A stretch of DNA of 64,000 nt, from contig CP114120.1 in NCBI GenBank assembly GCA_029959195.1, positions 1,240,001 to 1,304,000 on the forward strand. Direction: 5' to 3'. Source of the stretch: Dictyophora rubrovolvata (Eukaryota > Basidiomycota > Agaricomycetes > Phallales > Phallaceae). A program made the translations under genes and the position numbers. Below the pieces are notes generated by a model. It was not told where the DNA came from. It made no database searches and worked only from the letters and a program-made list of their open reading frames with translations. This document shows positions 1-12,637 of this stretch, piece by piece; position 1 is the first letter of the stretch; each line of letters starts with the position of its first letter.

Positions 1-162
1 CACAGAGAAATGCCAGGTCAGGATGAACGACAAATGCTGACTCTGAAATTTACACCGCGTAACGGATGGGGAGGAAAAGGAATGTTGGGGTATGCTTTTC
101 GCAAGTTCTGCTTGAAACTAAGCTAACTGATATCTAGATGTCATATTGTTCCATATCCTTGA
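1..162 (+). CDS. Nas2/PSMD9-like proteasome assembly chaperone, C-terminal end (partial)
   Basis: Only the 3' end of the gene is in the window. Position 1 is a codon start, and the exon runs to 89 and includes the stretch LTLKFTPRNGWGGKGMLG. An intron at 90-137 (GTATGC...CTAG) joins it in phase to a short last exon that gives GCHIVPYP and a TGA at 160-162. The pattern of a W-G-G-(K/R)-G-(M/L)-L-G-C-x-I/V-P ending is the C-terminal edge of the PDZ domain in the Nas2/p27/PSMD9 family. These proteins bind the C-terminus of an Rpt subunit and help to assemble the 26S proteasome base. The assignment rests on about 37 residues, so it is good for the family but says nothing about the missing N-terminal helical part. 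Confidence 0.72.
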
Positions 163-763
163 GTTTCATTGATGAGTAAAACCTATGTTCCCTCTTGTTC
201 GGGTATTATAGTGTAATTGTATCCGGTATGTTATTGCTAATTATTTGTAGTATCGGCTGACACGAACTTTAGGTTTTCAACTGTACATACCATGCTCTGT
301 TCAATAAGAAATCTCCATCGTGTCCCTTTCTGATATTCCCTTGGCGACGTTCCCATAGATTCCATTTCATTAAATCTGAGGTTGTGATGGTAGGTGTCGA
401 GCTGTGTTGAGCTGAAGGGGGCTGATGGAAACCCGCACTATCTAATCTGATGATATTTACGCGGTCGATGTCTTTGTTTTGTTATGGACCTAAAGACCCC
501 GCTTTTGATCGACGTGTGAGCCTGACGTAAGTGAAACTTTAAAGTTCAAGGCAACGCATGTGTTGAAATAGACTAAACCTTCTTTCTTGGCTCAGGTTTG
601 CTCGAAAAAGCAATCACTTTTCACTTTACTGACATGCGGCCATTGTTCATTGTTTTACGTTCTTAGCAATCAACTGCTGATTATCTTTATAAAATGCTAA
701 CAACTCCCGCCTCACATTGTGCTCATTTTCCATTTTCTTCTCCAACGCATCCAGAATTATACC
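163..763. other. Intergenic region between Nas2-like gene and dynamin-like gene
   Basis: This tandem-gene spacer should hold the 3' UTR of the left gene and the promoter of the dynamin-like gene. Apart from a TATA-like box near its right end I see no gene, repeat or RNA. Confidence 0.6.
688..694 (+). promoter_or_regulatory. TATA-like box of the dynamin-like gene
   Basis: TATAAAA lies about 70 nt upstream of the ATG at 764, a sensible distance for a basidiomycete core promoter with a short 5' leader. This is inferred from sequence and position only. Confidence 0.45.
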
Positions 764-3502
764 ATGTCTACTGGCACTACCTCAAATTCAGATGACGATT
801 CCTCCTCGCATTCAAACCCTCCCGATTCTCATACAAGTCAATCCACCGCCAATTCTAAACCAACTGGCTCAGTCGGATTGTCGGATCCCGTTCTATCCGA
901 CTTCCGTAGGAAAAAATTGGATATTGTTAATCGATTGCACAACTTGGGGTCTGTTTGTTTGCACCTGTTTCTTTTGCCCTCATGCTGATAGCTTTCAATT
1001 CGGTTTTGAAGGACTCAACGCGACATAGACTTGCCCTCTCTTATCGTAATCGGCTCTCAGAGTGCCGGAAAGTCGTCCCTGATCGAATCAATTTCTGGTA
1101 TCAATCTACCTCGAGCTAGTGGCACATGTACTCGGGGTGTTTGTTTATGTCTATAATGATTCGTCAAACGTATATCTGGTTCTTACTTCATACTGCAGTT
1201 GTCCCACAGAATGCCGGCTTGTTAGAACAAGTAGCTCGGAACCTTGGCAGTGTATAGTGTCTTTGCGATTTCTGACTGACGAGAATAATCAGCCTTTGGA
1301 TAAAGCGAGAAATATCCAGTTTGGACTAATGATAACAAATCCAAAGGACGTCGAGGAACGTCTCCGCCGGGCTCAGCTCGCCATTCTTAATCCATCGGTA
1401 GATCCGCAAGTTTTTCTGAATAATCATCATCATCAGAGCGCCAATTCTCTCAACTTTTCGAGCAATACAGTTTGCCTCGAAATTAAGGGACCCGAACTCA
1501 CCGATCTTTCGTTCTATGACCTTCCTGGTAAGAGAAACCCATCGATAAAATGCTCCTATTCGTTTTCATACAAGATTAGGTCTTCTCGCTAGTGTTGCTG
1601 ACGGTGGGAGAGATGAAGACATCGAAGAAGTCCGTGAGCTGGTTTCAGCTTATATACAAAAGCCTAGTTGTATAATTCTTTTAACAGTTGCCTGCGAAGG
1701 TATGCTTTCGCATTGGTTCCTTAACCACATAGCTAATACTCGCTGTTTCGAAAGTGGACTTCGAAACGCAGGGTGCTTATCGACTCGCAAAGAAATTTGA
1801 TCCTGAAGGCATTAGAACCATTGGTACGTTAATTTGCATTCGTTATACACATCCACGCCGATGATCTAATTCAGGTGTTCTGACCAAACCGGATCGTATA
1901 CCGGAAGGGGAACACGGGCGCTGGCTGAAATTAATTCGCAATGAAAGTTCACCACTTCAGAATGGGTGGTTCTGCGTTAAGCAGCTCAGCTCGGCCGAAA
2001 TGGGGGGGAACTATTCTTTCGAAGATTCTCGCCTAGTATGTGAAAACTTTTTCAAAAGAGAACCATGGAGTAGCCTTGATCCAGGTTGTCAAAAACGATT
2101 GGGCACAAAAGCAGTTACCGCTAAATTGAACGAGTTTCTTATGGACGTCATATCTAAGAGGTATGTCCTCTATTACCGCGTTCATGTTTATTTAATGTCG
2201 AGTGCTTCAAAAATTTAAGGATTCCCGAAATCATGCAGGAAATCCAACTGATGATCAAAAAACCAGGGATGAGATGGAAGCCCTCCCTCCCCCACCATCG
2301 TCCGACCCAGTTCTTGAACTTATGCACCTTGTCAATGAGTTCTGCGATGCAGCATATTATCAATCTGAAGGCATCTATCTAAAGGATAGCGACAGCAAAT
2401 CTGTGGTTTCGTCTGACAATCAATTCGAAGGCATACGCATGCAGCAAAAAATTTTAGGACACTTATTCAGGCGACAGCTCCTAGGTTTGAGCCATATGCT
2501 CATGGCGCGTACGTAGATTATCCTAGATCGTTTTACAACATGTCGATAGTGGTGATACAGGGTATTGCGTCCTCAAGAACGTGCTTCAATTGCAATATAT
2601 AGTTCCTTACCGATCAAGGAAGTTTCCGAAAGACCCATGTATTTGGACGACGTCTCAAATATGATAGCAAGGTATATAATCTTCAAACTTTCATGGCGGA
2701 TTATAGTATTGACTGCCGTTGTTTAGAGCGATAACGAGAGAATTGCCCGGTTTTTATCCCTTTCATGTAGTGCAAAGATTGATTACTCTTTACACGGAAA
2801 AATGGAGGCAGCCCGCATTCGACTTTGTGAACGATATATTCCAGATAGTCATTGCCCACCAAACACAACTCGTGCAGCGCCATTTCGGACAACATACCGC
2901 GGAACTATATCCTACTGCCAGGTAATTCGTTAGTATACTTATTTGTCAGTCAATTCAGTATTGATTCGGTGCAGGAATCTTGTTCATGGATATATGCAAA
3001 GCCGGAAGGAGAGTGTAGAGAAGCGGTTAGAGTGGATTTTAAAATTAGAGTCCAGTGCATTCACCCTGAATGATTCTATGTTCTTGAAGTATAAGCAAGA
3101 GTGCTTAGAGAAGTATCAACGGAAGCGCCAGGAATACATAAATGAGGATGAAGGTGTATCTGAGCTGACGGTAATGGCAACAGTCGAAGCGTACTTTGAA
3201 GGTCTTTTCCTTTTCTTAAATTATATCTTTTACTTATCGTCACTCACTCATTGTATGCTGATAGTTGCACATAGGCGATTTATGGATAATATCCCTTTGG
3301 CGATTGATCATGAATTGGTCCGTGTGGACAAAAGATCATTAGAGGAGGTTCTGCGTAAAGGATTGAAGCTGACGGACCCTCACGCCAATGATATCTGCGC
3401 TAGACTCATGGCGGAACCAACGCAAATATCGGACCTTCGTAGAGAGCTTGTTAGCCGGCTTGAGAGGCTGACGGCCGCTCAAAGAGAACTAATAGACGTG
3501 TA
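764..3502 (+). CDS. Dynamin-like large GTPase
   Basis: A multi-exon gene for a protein of roughly 740 residues. The N-terminus is Ser/Thr/Asp rich and probably disordered. The GTPase domain follows, with G1 GSQSAGKSS (about 1056-1082), a switch region RASGTCTR-CPTECRL read across an intron, G3 DLPG (near 1519-1530) and G4 TKPD (near 1885-1896). A middle/stalk region and a C-terminal GTPase effector domain follow; the latter begins around RRFMDNIPLAIDHEL and ends at the TAA. There is no PH domain or proline-rich tail, so it is of the Mx/Vps1-like layout rather than a classical dynamin. Such proteins assemble into GTP-hydrolysing collars on membranes. It is more diverged from Vps1 and Dnm1 than an orthologue should be, so it probably belongs to the expanded dynamin-like set of Agaricomycetes, whose function is unknown. 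Introns are about 50-80 nt. Confidence 0.88.
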
Positions 3503-4345
3503 AGAAACGACATCAAATAAATTATTTGGATAATTGAGACTGTTTAAATTTTTCCAATGTTTCAAAATTGAAATGATACCCACGTAATTTCGTCATATGA
3601 TTCGCCGCTACAAATATATCTCATTGAACCAAAATAGACGATCCGAGTCGCATGAGACACAGGTAAAGCTCAAATTTAAAGATCGAGGGGCACTGCCATA
3701 ATCTAATTTGTTTGTTGCAAACAGTCATTTCACTACATACAGCCCAGTTCAAAGTTTGGGCCAAACCTTTCGTTATGTGATTTCCTTCGATATAAAAGCA
3801 GAGGCAGTGACACAGCCTCATATGAAACACTAATTTTCTTATCCCGGCTGTCAGAGGTAGAGTTATGCTTGGGGAATGCGGATATTGGGGAACAGCAGCG
3901 ATCTCTTGAATAATTTACCTAGACAATTACTTAGACTGCGATTAAGGCCCGGGTTCTTCAGGACGGTTCGGACGGCGCCAAGAATAAACGTAAACTTTGG
4001 GTGAATCGTTCCCTGCAACTTCGCAACTATATCGTCTCACATTGACTTTGACTTCGATAAGAGAAATTGGATAACAGCCTTACACCGTCGCAATTGAACC
4101 TTCATTGGTCGGATCAAAAGCCAGAAACGCTCTTGAAGAAGCGAAAATCCCCCAGGAGAGACTCCTCGAAAGCGACTCCGAAAAGGTATCACGCCAGGAC
4201 CAATGTAATATGAAGCGTACAGACTAAGCATAATATTTAACAAATGAGTAGGTACGAACCCTACCTAAAAATATGGCGCTGCTTGTAACGTGGCATGGAA
4301 TCAAAGAAATACAAGGAAAAAAAGAAAACTCTCGACTTCTGACTT
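3503..4345. other. Convergent intergenic region
   Basis: Lies between the 3' ends of the dynamin-like gene and the Tra2-like gene. It should contain both 3' UTRs. A TATA-like string near 3791 and short open frames are present, but nothing looks like a gene. Confidence 0.5.
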
Positions 4346-5565
4346 TTAATACCTTCTATCATCGTATCTTCTGTCGTAGTCCCTGTAACCTCGATCATAG
4401 TCTTTATCGTAGCCACGATCGTAGTCTCTGTACCCGCGATCGTTATCCCTGTAGCTTCTGTCTCTGTCGTAGTCCCTACGGTCATCATGCCGTGGACGCC
4501 TTCGATCGTCTTCATATCCGCGGTAGCGAGAATCGTAGGGCCGCGGATCATAAGGCCGCTCATCTTTATATACAATGAGGATTTAGCATATCAATATTAA
4601 AAGAGAGTTTTCTCACTCCGCTTGGGAGGTCCAAAGTAACGTCCTGGAGTGGGTGTACGAGCTCGTCCCCGCCTTGCCTAAAAGTGTGGTTAGAAATGGT
4701 AAACTGGTGTCGAATTACATTAATTGACACACTTTTTCGACAGTAATCGTTTTCCCGTGAATTTCTGTACCATTCAAGCCTGCGACAGCTGCATCTGCTT
4801 CTTCAACGGATTCCATAGTCACAAATCCAAAACCACGGGATTCTCGAGAGTGGGGGTCACACATGACAGCAGCTTTTTGAACCTATATGAGACTCAATAA
4901 ATTTCGAGATTCGGATAAAAGGAAAATTTAATTCACCCTGCCGAACTTGCTGAAAGCAATTTCAAGATCTCTGTTATCAATTCTAGACCCAATACCGGAA
5001 ACATGGAGATTGTTCCCTGGATTGTTATTCCCGTCCCGGCTAATAAACATGAGTATTTACGCTCTGCAAAGGCTTTAGCAGATTACCTAGACGCGTCTCT
5101 CGCACGACCGGGACTTTGACTTCTACTCCTGCCACCATTTCTGGTTCGACGGTCGTCACCAGAGGGGCCCCATCCATCGTCACCTCCGTTGCCCATTTGA
5201 ATATCCTGTACAGGAATACCAATCGCAACAGATTGGCCTTGTGCATCATTTTGCCAATTCGATTGTACTGCTTAGATGGAGAGGTCGTCAGGGTTATTAT
5301 GGAGAGACGTTTGAGCGAGAGGACGAGAGTAATTTGTATATGTAAGAGAGTGAGATTATAAGGGTTTTTTTGCCGGCCTCAGGGTCAGGATTTCAAGAAA
5401 AAAAGTACTCTGAAGGCTGATGCCGGCTGAAATAATGAAGAAATAGAGAAGAACATATGGTACGATGACGAAGTCGAGAGACACATATGTACATTAGGGA
5501 GAGTGCACTGATAATGCTGCGGAGGGAGTTGTCGGTGAAGCTGTGAACGTACCGTCGTCCGCCAT
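4346..5565 (-). CDS. Tra2-type SR RNA-binding protein
   Basis: On the minus strand, ATG at 5565 opens a very short first exon (MADD), followed by a long intron of about 280 nt. The next exon begins AVQSNWQNDAQGQ. It holds an RS/RGG-like linker (NGGRSRSQSPGRARDASR). A single RRM follows, with RNP2 LHVSGIG and RNP1 SRGFGFVTM. After the RRM comes ARRGRARTPTPGRYFGPP, close to the TPTPG linker typical of Transformer-2. The tail is a long run of D/R/Y repeats (RDYDRGYDKDYDRGY) ending in RRY and a TAA at 4346-4348. Tra2 proteins bind exonic enhancers and activate splice sites in the nucleus. The gene is divergent from COX subunit Va with only 259 bp between the two start codons. The RRM and linker make the family call firm; the role in this fungus is inferred. 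Confidence 0.82.
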
Positions 5566-5824
5566 TTTCCTAACCGAATAATAATAGGTGGTTTATTTTT
5601 TTTTTCGAGGTTGTCGAAGACTGGAACTACAACGGTTGACCCGGGTTCTTTGGTCGTCGTGGTTGAGGATGAAACAACAGCCGTGAGAGCCCGAGCGGAC
5701 TTTCAAAACAACCAGACGAAGGTCTTTGTCAGCAAGGAACAGACGCCCGGACGGAATCGCTGCACATTCTTTTACATCGCGACCAACAACAGTCACCGCC
5801 GCCGAACGACCACTAGAAAGACCA
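5566..5824. promoter_or_regulatory. Shared divergent promoter of Tra2-like and COX Va genes
   Basis: The two ATGs, at 5565 on the minus strand and 5825 on the plus strand, face away from each other across 259 bp. The interval carries a run of 13 T between 5592 and 5604, a possible nucleosome-excluding tract. A different plus-strand frame is open over much of it but has no recognisable product. Confidence 0.5.
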
Positions 5825-6304
5825 ATGACGTCTGGTATCCTGCCCTCGCTGCTACGTACGGCAACGCGAACTGCTCCGTTCAAAACGGCAGGTCTTATCT
5901 CGACCAGACATGCCTCGTCTAATCACGGTCAAGAATCCTTTGAAGCACTGACTGCACGCTACGTCGCTTTTTTTAACTCGGCTCCTGATTTATTCGAAGT
6001 TCAACGTGGCTTAAATAATTGCTTTGCTCACGACTTGGTTCCTGCTCCAAGCGTCATCGAGGCTGCGATCAAGGCTGCTAGACGTGTCGATGACTATGCA
6101 ACAGCGGTCAGGGTTTTTGAAGGAATCCGAGAAAAGGTCGAAAATAAAGCCCAGTATGATCAATATGTGCAGGAGCTGAAACCGTTGAGAGACGAACTTA
6201 GTGCGTTTGTTTTGTTTCAAGCCTGATACTCGCTTGGACAAAAATCTTATAATTTACCCTCTTGTCTAGGTATTACTCTCAAGGAGGAACTTTATTCGTC
6301 ATAA
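5825..6304 (+). CDS. COX6: Cytochrome c oxidase subunit Va (yeast Cox6 family)
   Basis: A two-exon gene (5825-6200 and 6270-6304) encoding 136 residues. The intron at 6201-6269 restores the family C-terminus SITLKEELYSS; without it the frame ends early at 6226. The first 30 or so residues (MTSGILPSLLRTATR...) are basic and hydroxylated, as a mitochondrial presequence should be. The mature part contains ESFEALTARYVAFFNSAPDL and LNNCFAHDLVPAPSVIEAA, characteristic of the COX5A/Cox6 fold. The product is a nuclear-encoded, matrix-facing subunit of complex IV. An in-frame ATG at 5726 would add 33 residues, but the presequence beginning at 5825 is the better start. Confidence 0.92.
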
Positions 6305-7105
6305 AAAATCATTTCATTAGGTATAGCCTTAGAGCTACGACTTAGCTGTCTAATTAACTCTTATACTATTTTAGATTGTCTGTTTTTTTTAACATAATTC
6401 AATTATCTCTGCAATCTTGTGTTATAACTTTTTGGACGAGCAATAGCGACCCCTACTCCTTTCCCTTGACTTTTGACCCTATACCCCTTGATTTCATTTT
6501 CCATTCTCGAGAAGCCTGGCGAACGTGGTTCAAGTTGGCGATCAGTCTTCCTACTATGTCATAGAAGAGCATAAGCTGGGACATGAGTATTTCAAGCATA
6601 GGTGTCCCATCACTGTTTGTTGAATTCGATGATCAAAATATTCAGAGGGGTGGTGTTATCTTGAAGGTATTCAAATGGCCGTAGCGTTTCCCCCTTTTTT
6701 CCTCCTTACACTTGCTTTCCACTACCCTAAAATTTCGAATTTAGAGCTGTCATAACTTGCCTTTCAGACAAGAAGGACGTCATTTTAGAGTTGTAAATTT
6801 CGTTTGACGATGATTTTGGTTTTATTTTATTCACGAGTAGCCCTCGTATTTGTTGCACCCAGGGAGGAAAGGTTGTTTTGTTCAACATACAGGTATACAG
6901 GTGGACCAAGCTCAATTATCGAGTAATTGTTCCTGATTGATCTCGATAACCGAAATCATCATGCAACATTAATCAATGACCGGCTGGATTTTATGATAAT
7001 CCTATTTTACAACACAAAGATATCTAAACACCTTGAGGATGTACACGTGCGAGATCTGGCGAACATGAGCTGACCGGTAAGATCGTGTCTCGACTAGACT
7101 TACTT
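6305..7105. other. Convergent intergenic region
   Basis: Lies between the 3' ends of COX Va (plus) and the DUF6533 gene (minus). No gene, RNA or repeat recognised. Confidence 0.5.
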
Positions 7106-8630
7106 TTATTTACTCTCAAATGGCAAATAGGAATCATCGACAATCAGTTTAGATCGAGTCACTGTAACCCCGCCGAAATTTTGCTGTTGCTCATGCCGAG
7201 AGTTGAAGGACAATGTCATCGGCGTAAGAGGTGAGACTGGTGAGATTATTTGCATTTCCATCGCATCTTGGTGTTTCCGACTCGGTGCCTCGGAACGTAA
7301 GTTGATGACCAGCCTTGTCCCCTAAAAATCGTGAATCGTCAATGAAATTGGTCGCAACAGAAATAGCAGGCCTTACGGCAAAGGGGAGGGCGGTGAAAAG
7401 CCATCTAAAAGAGTGGAAGTGGAATTAAATTAGGGGATAATGCCATAGCGAGCAAAAAAAAAACGAACGTGATAGCAATATCACCTTTAGCAGGAGCGAT
7501 TTTGTAGGTAATTATGGTCCATACCAGTACTCCTATGTGGAGCATGAGATTGAAGTTACATATATTGAAGATGATTAAGCTACGAACCAAACACCAAGGC
7601 AAAAGCCCAAATACCATCCCGAAGGAATACAACGAGTAGATGAGAGGTGTTGGTTTTCGCAGTAATTTTAGTATGGACGAATTTGATTAAAACAAGCAGA
7701 AAGAATGACGTTTCTGTAACGAGTGCCGGTATTCTGTTAAGCGCGATATCAGTGATTCAACAAAAGAAACCGCGTATAATATCTATCGCTGTCCCGGATA
7801 ACTTACAAGTAGTTTGGGAAATTGGGGTCTGCAGCTAGAACGACGCAGGCTCCGACATGGATGTTGGAGGGGAGTGGGAGAGGGAGTGTAACAAAGTTGG
7901 GTAAGATCTTGACTAAAATTGAAATGCTAGCTCCCTGACCACCAAGGACAATGATGATCAGCAGTGCCAGCATTATCCGACTTTGGCCGTACAGAGCATG
8001 AGCTATCGAAGTCAGCATAATTTTTGGACAATTGATTGAACGTATTTACTTCGCACTGCAAGTAGGAGATCTATACATGAAGCCAGACAATGGCCTACAA
8101 TAACCTCCAATTTTACCCACTTTTGACACGTTTGCACGGAAGGTTTAATCAAACCGGTGAGGTTCCCGTAGAATAGTAATTCGACACTGGGAGTCTGCTC
8201 AGGATATAACTGATTAAATACCCCTTAAATGCTTACACCCGAACAAACAACGCGAGATATCTGATCACGATAAACAGTACAGTTATTGGGCTCCATTTCC
8301 ACCTGTATTGAATACGGCGTCAACCTCGAGAATAACAACCGAAAGTACTTGGCAAGGAATTACCTCCAGATTAAGTCAATCTGAACACATAGTATTTTTG
8401 AGTATTCGTACCGATGAAACATAGTAACGAAAGGAAAATTACTACCTCTTCCGCGAACGTAATACAGTATTCCCAGAAAAAAAAGGCAGAAGCCGCAACT
8501 ACATATAGAGAATTGAAACGGCTTAGGACCGAGCAATAAATTAAGGAAACTCACTTGTGTTATAAATGACCGTATTTTCTGTCTGAAGAAGGTCGAAAAG
8601 AGCGTTGAGTGGAATTGGTGGCAGAGACAT
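7106..8630 (-). CDS. DUF6533-type seven-helix membrane protein
   Basis: ATG at 8630 gives MSLPPIPLNALFDLLQTE. After several introns the frame runs through hydrophobic helices. Recognisable pieces are RWKWSPITVLFIVIRYLALF, then W-x-x-x-E-x-I-V-G with LASCIDLLLAVR, then ALYGQSRIMLALLIIIVLGG, which matches the 'R-x-Y-A-L-Y-G' region of the basidiomycete DUF6533 family. The last exons give WLFTALPFA joined to GTRLVINLR and a hydrophilic cytosolic tail ending at a TAA at 7106-7108. Family members are abundant multi-pass proteins, often compared to GPCR-like receptors, with no known function. Exact exon edges in the middle (7400-8350) are less certain than both ends. Confidence 0.72.
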
Positions 8631-10357
8631 CGGACTGGGGAGAACTCGGGGATCTAAAGGATTTGCGCACGCGGAGACCTATATAAGAAGGGTAATTCCT
8701 TTTCGTTTTGCATATAACTAGGGTTCATAAGGCGTTCATGCCGAGATCTAAATCGCCCAGAGAGGAACGTAGTTGGCAGGCTTCATTATGCTTCACTCAG
8801 TTGTGATAAAAATACATTTATTTCTGGGTCCGCAATTGGTGGCCCTGAAGCCGACGGGCATTCCGAGTCCCAACAGTAAGACATTCGAATGTTCAAACGC
8901 AGATGGTCTGGCGTTTGAGTGGATGGCAACCTATCATGAATGCTGAGTGACTGACTTCTTGGCTAAACGACTTTATTGGAAGACTGTCACTGGATAGATG
9001 CTGACGCAGAGGGTACTTGACGCTTCGTGAAACGTTTGTCTCAAAGAAGAAAATATCCAAAAATGGAAAAAGATGCTCACTGACTGAAAAAGGTAATCGT
9101 GGTTGACCGAGAGCGGTTTCAATGCTTACATATTATTATTTATTGCATGTCCCTGACCGGTCCCACAGCAGATTGTTTGTGGGATCCGATCGCAGTAAGA
9201 TTTTTATGTTCATGGATTCCTTGTTAATGTTTATAGGTGTTGGGTATTACTCGTAAGAACCGCTGTCCTCTTTCTTTCTTTGAGGGTTTTAGTAGGGTAT
9301 GTCAAGCTTTGATGAAATGATGATACCGTTAGTCCGTTCGGAGATCGGTTAGCCAACAGATTTCGGCCTTGATACACCTTCGTTATCTAAAATTTGCAAA
9401 GTTAAGCCGAAAACACTCATAAAAAGATAAGGCACGGCAAGACGACCCTGAAATCATCTGGTGCGGTCCTGAAATTAGGTTCGTTGCGAATGAAAGTTAT
9501 GAAACTCAGTCGGTCACCGTGACTGACTGATTAGTTAAGAAATCCTAAAGACACAAAACGAATTGCATTTTATAACTGGCCGGAAAGACGGGACTTACTT
9601 CACTTTCTTTGCCTATTGAAAGTACCCCGAGGAATAGAATACGGAAGGTGGTGCACACGTGCACAAAATGGACGACGAATCGACGATCATATTCTCCAAG
9701 CAAATACATAGAACGTATGTAATTGAAAAAGATGTACATAAACGAGGGAATGTCCGAAGGACATAAGAGAAATAATGAAATATCCGAGGTGCATAAAGGA
9801 GGGATACCGCGCGGGGTAAATAATGGAGACAACATGAGCCTGTACATAGTGTAGTCTACCATAAGGGACGAGAATGATAAATAATAAATATAAACGCGGT
9901 GATTAACACGTGAATATAACTCGTAGCTCATACCATGTTTTAGCAATAGCGACAACAGACTTAGCAATAGAGAGAAAGGGCGAAGGAGACGAAATTGAGA
10001 GTGAGGTGAACGGGAATATCATTTTCACATCGTGTAAGTATGTTTTGTTTTATCGTTTGTATAACTTTATCTGATTCCTTTGGAATGTCTGCTTATGGGA
10101 ATTGTGTTGCATAGGTATAAATGTATCGTAGGTTGGAACCTTGGAGTCATGTCCTAGGTGTGATGACCTGGCTGCACTGGCCTGAATAGACCTTAATAGA
10201 CCCTAGAAACAACACGATGAGTCTCAGGACCTAATATCGGTCGATGTGGACCGCTGCAGGACAACTGACGCTATGCAAACCTACATCCTGTGTTTGTCAC
10301 TACAAAAGAAGGCGAGATGATAATGTATACTCACCAGGCCCTATTCAGTTGCCGTAA
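8631..10357. other. Intergenic region, 1.7 kb
   Basis: Lies upstream of the DUF6533 gene and downstream of the AAA ATPase gene. TATATAAG at 8680-8687 is about 50 nt upstream of the DUF6533 ATG and may be its core promoter. A 140-codon minus-strand open frame (9545-9967) has biased, hydrophobic composition and no family signature. I do not call a gene here. Confidence 0.5.
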
Positions 10358-12637
10358 CTAGGGCAGGCCTCCCGATACCCTCCCCGGACCCAACCAGCTC
10401 CCTTGTCTGGTCACCATTGCTCCATCGAACAGACTTCCTTGCCTACTCATCAATGGTCCATCATGCAGGCTTCCTCGCTTGGATCCATTCTGACAGGTAC
10501 ACCCACATTCCGCGCAAGCCTGTGGCAGTGTATTCTTACGCATCTCCTTCGCATCCCGTCCAATAAGTCCTTTTCCTTCCTGTGCAACACCTTCGAAACA
10601 CTCGTACACCTGGACAAACATTTTGAAATGTTTCAGAGTGATCTTCGTGCCTTCCTCCCTAGCAAGAGTACGGATGGTATTAATGGCGTTGGAAATCTCC
10701 CTCCCATTCATTTCGACACCGCGAACTAGTTTGAGGGCTTCTGCAGTGCTGAAGTCATATTCCTTGGGGTCCATTCTCTTCATATGAAGGTTCCAGAGAC
10801 TTTCCCGAGTCTTGACATCTGGTGGAGCAAACTGTAAGAATAGGTGAATGCGCGACTTGATGGCTGGGTCAAGCGAAAGGCTTCGATTGGTGGTGAGGAA
10901 AACTATCCCTTGGAAATACTCTAGCTGTCGAAGGAAAACTTCATTGGATGATAGATCAGCTAGATGCACAAACTGAACCAAGGACTATATACGCACCGGC
11001 GACAAGGCTATTCTGTTCAAGGCGGTTCGAGACTTCAGTCATACGGGTCTCCAAGAATACATCTGCTTCATCAATCAACACAATAGCTTTCCACATGGCC
11101 GCATATTGGAGGAAGGCCGTCAAGTTTTGGTCAATCTCCGAAACTTGGGTGCCTAGTTCACCACTGGATATGATCAACAGGGGTCTCTTAGTGTATTCTG
11201 AAACAGACTCAGCCGCAAGGGTTTTTCCTGAAAAGGCAGCGTTAACATTATAGTCGATGATGTTATAGTGTTTGTATCGTACCTGTCCCCGGCGTTCCAT
11301 GAAGAAGGACCACTAGCCCCTTCCCTTTAAGCTCCTGTTGGTCTCTCACACCCTCCTCTGGGTATTGGTGAGCATTGACAAGAGAACGTATAACCTCTTT
11401 GGGTACATCCGGAAGTATGAGGTCCTGAAATCGACTTGGATCCCATCGAGGCTCCCCGATTTGGTCGACATAGAATCTGGACCATTGCTTTAGTGAGGGA
11501 ACAAATCCATGGACATAAGGAGGACATAGTTCTGGGTCGATGCTCTTCCAAAATTCAACGCTGTGAGGTGCTGCCGTGCCCAATATCTCTTCACCTTCAC
11601 TTTCCGGATACACACTTTCTTGATGGTACTCGTTTTCTTCCATAAAAGTTTTTGTATCGATTATGATTCGACCCTCAATCTGGACAATGGTTATTAGTTT
11701 TACATCCTACAAATTTTGTCTTCCTTACAGTATAAGGTGTAAAAGTCCCAGCATAATCACGATTGTTCGCCGAGAAGAAGTTAAATGGAGGTCTCCGGAG
11801 CATTTGGAGACGCCCCTTGTAGCGTTGAACGTGAATGCCTCGCAAAGAAAGATATTTGTTGCCCCGTTGGGTTGATTTCTTGACGATTTGCTCTTGGTCT
11901 TTTGCGAACCGAAGAGGATACATATTCAATCTGGTGATTAAAGAACCTTTCCCTACTGCTGACTCCCTCAAATCTGGGCAAGCATATTGTCGACCTGTGT
12001 CTTCGCCGTCGTAGCCTGTGCAAGCTACACGGAGGTCTAGATACCTTCCTTTATTATCTTCACCGTATTCCACCTCCCTAAGACGCCAAAGACGTTGATG
12101 TTCCCGATCCGTGCGGTCAATAATGAGTTCTCCGGGGCGAAAGATCATCCAGAGGAATCGAAACGAAATGTTGCCCGTCTCAATCAATTGATTCGCCTTC
12201 TTGCTATCTTCTACCATCTCGCGATCCATGAAAGATAGCAAAAAATTGAGATGCATTCGGACTTCGTCATCTTCTGTGCTATCCCTAAAACTTTTTAATT
12301 GGTCCCAATGATGATATAAAATCATATAGGGCGCTTCGACAACCAAGATATTTTGGAACTTTTCCGGGTGTGCTGGAAAATATTTGACTATCTGCGATAG
12401 GACGCCTAGGATCTGCGGGGAGTTGATATCGACCTTGGTCTGTATGAGCTCATGCTTATCGTTGAATATTTTTCTCAGGACCAAAGCATATTCCGTGAAT
12501 TTGTCTTGTTCGCCTTCGGGAGATTGAATAGATGGAATAATGACGAGTTCTCTGTTTTTATTATAGCGTTGATCTAGTGTCATCAGTTCGCAGAGGGCTC
12601 CCACTGGACCTGTGGCCTTTTTTGTGTTGTCTTCCAT
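10358..12637 (-). CDS. AAA+ ATPase with DUF7025 N-terminal region
   Basis: The N-terminal 300 residues match the fungal DUF7025 pattern (ILYHHWDQLKSF, then NISFRFLWMIFRPGELI). A single AAA domain follows. Walker A (GTPGTGKT) is split by an intron between the second G of TG and KT (near 11233-11284). Walker B is IVLIDEAD with downstream FLETR. The sensor/arginine-finger segment is VFLTTNRSLSLDPAIKSRI, and a lid helix region comes after it. The C-terminus is Cys/Gly rich with SRQGSLFDG-like repeats. The architecture is a stand-alone fungal AAA protein of unknown substrate, remotely like the Bcs1/proteasome-type AAA fold. ATG at 12637 is the first in-frame ATG, but an adjacent minus-strand open frame up to about 12810 looks coding, so a 5' exon may be missing. 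It is divergent from the STAND gene at 13236. Confidence 0.8.

Noticed and set aside
9545-9967. 140-codon open frame on the minus strand
   Set aside because: Composition is dominated by L, S, Y and F with no domain, start context or splice logic; likely a chance frame in AT-rich intergenic DNA.
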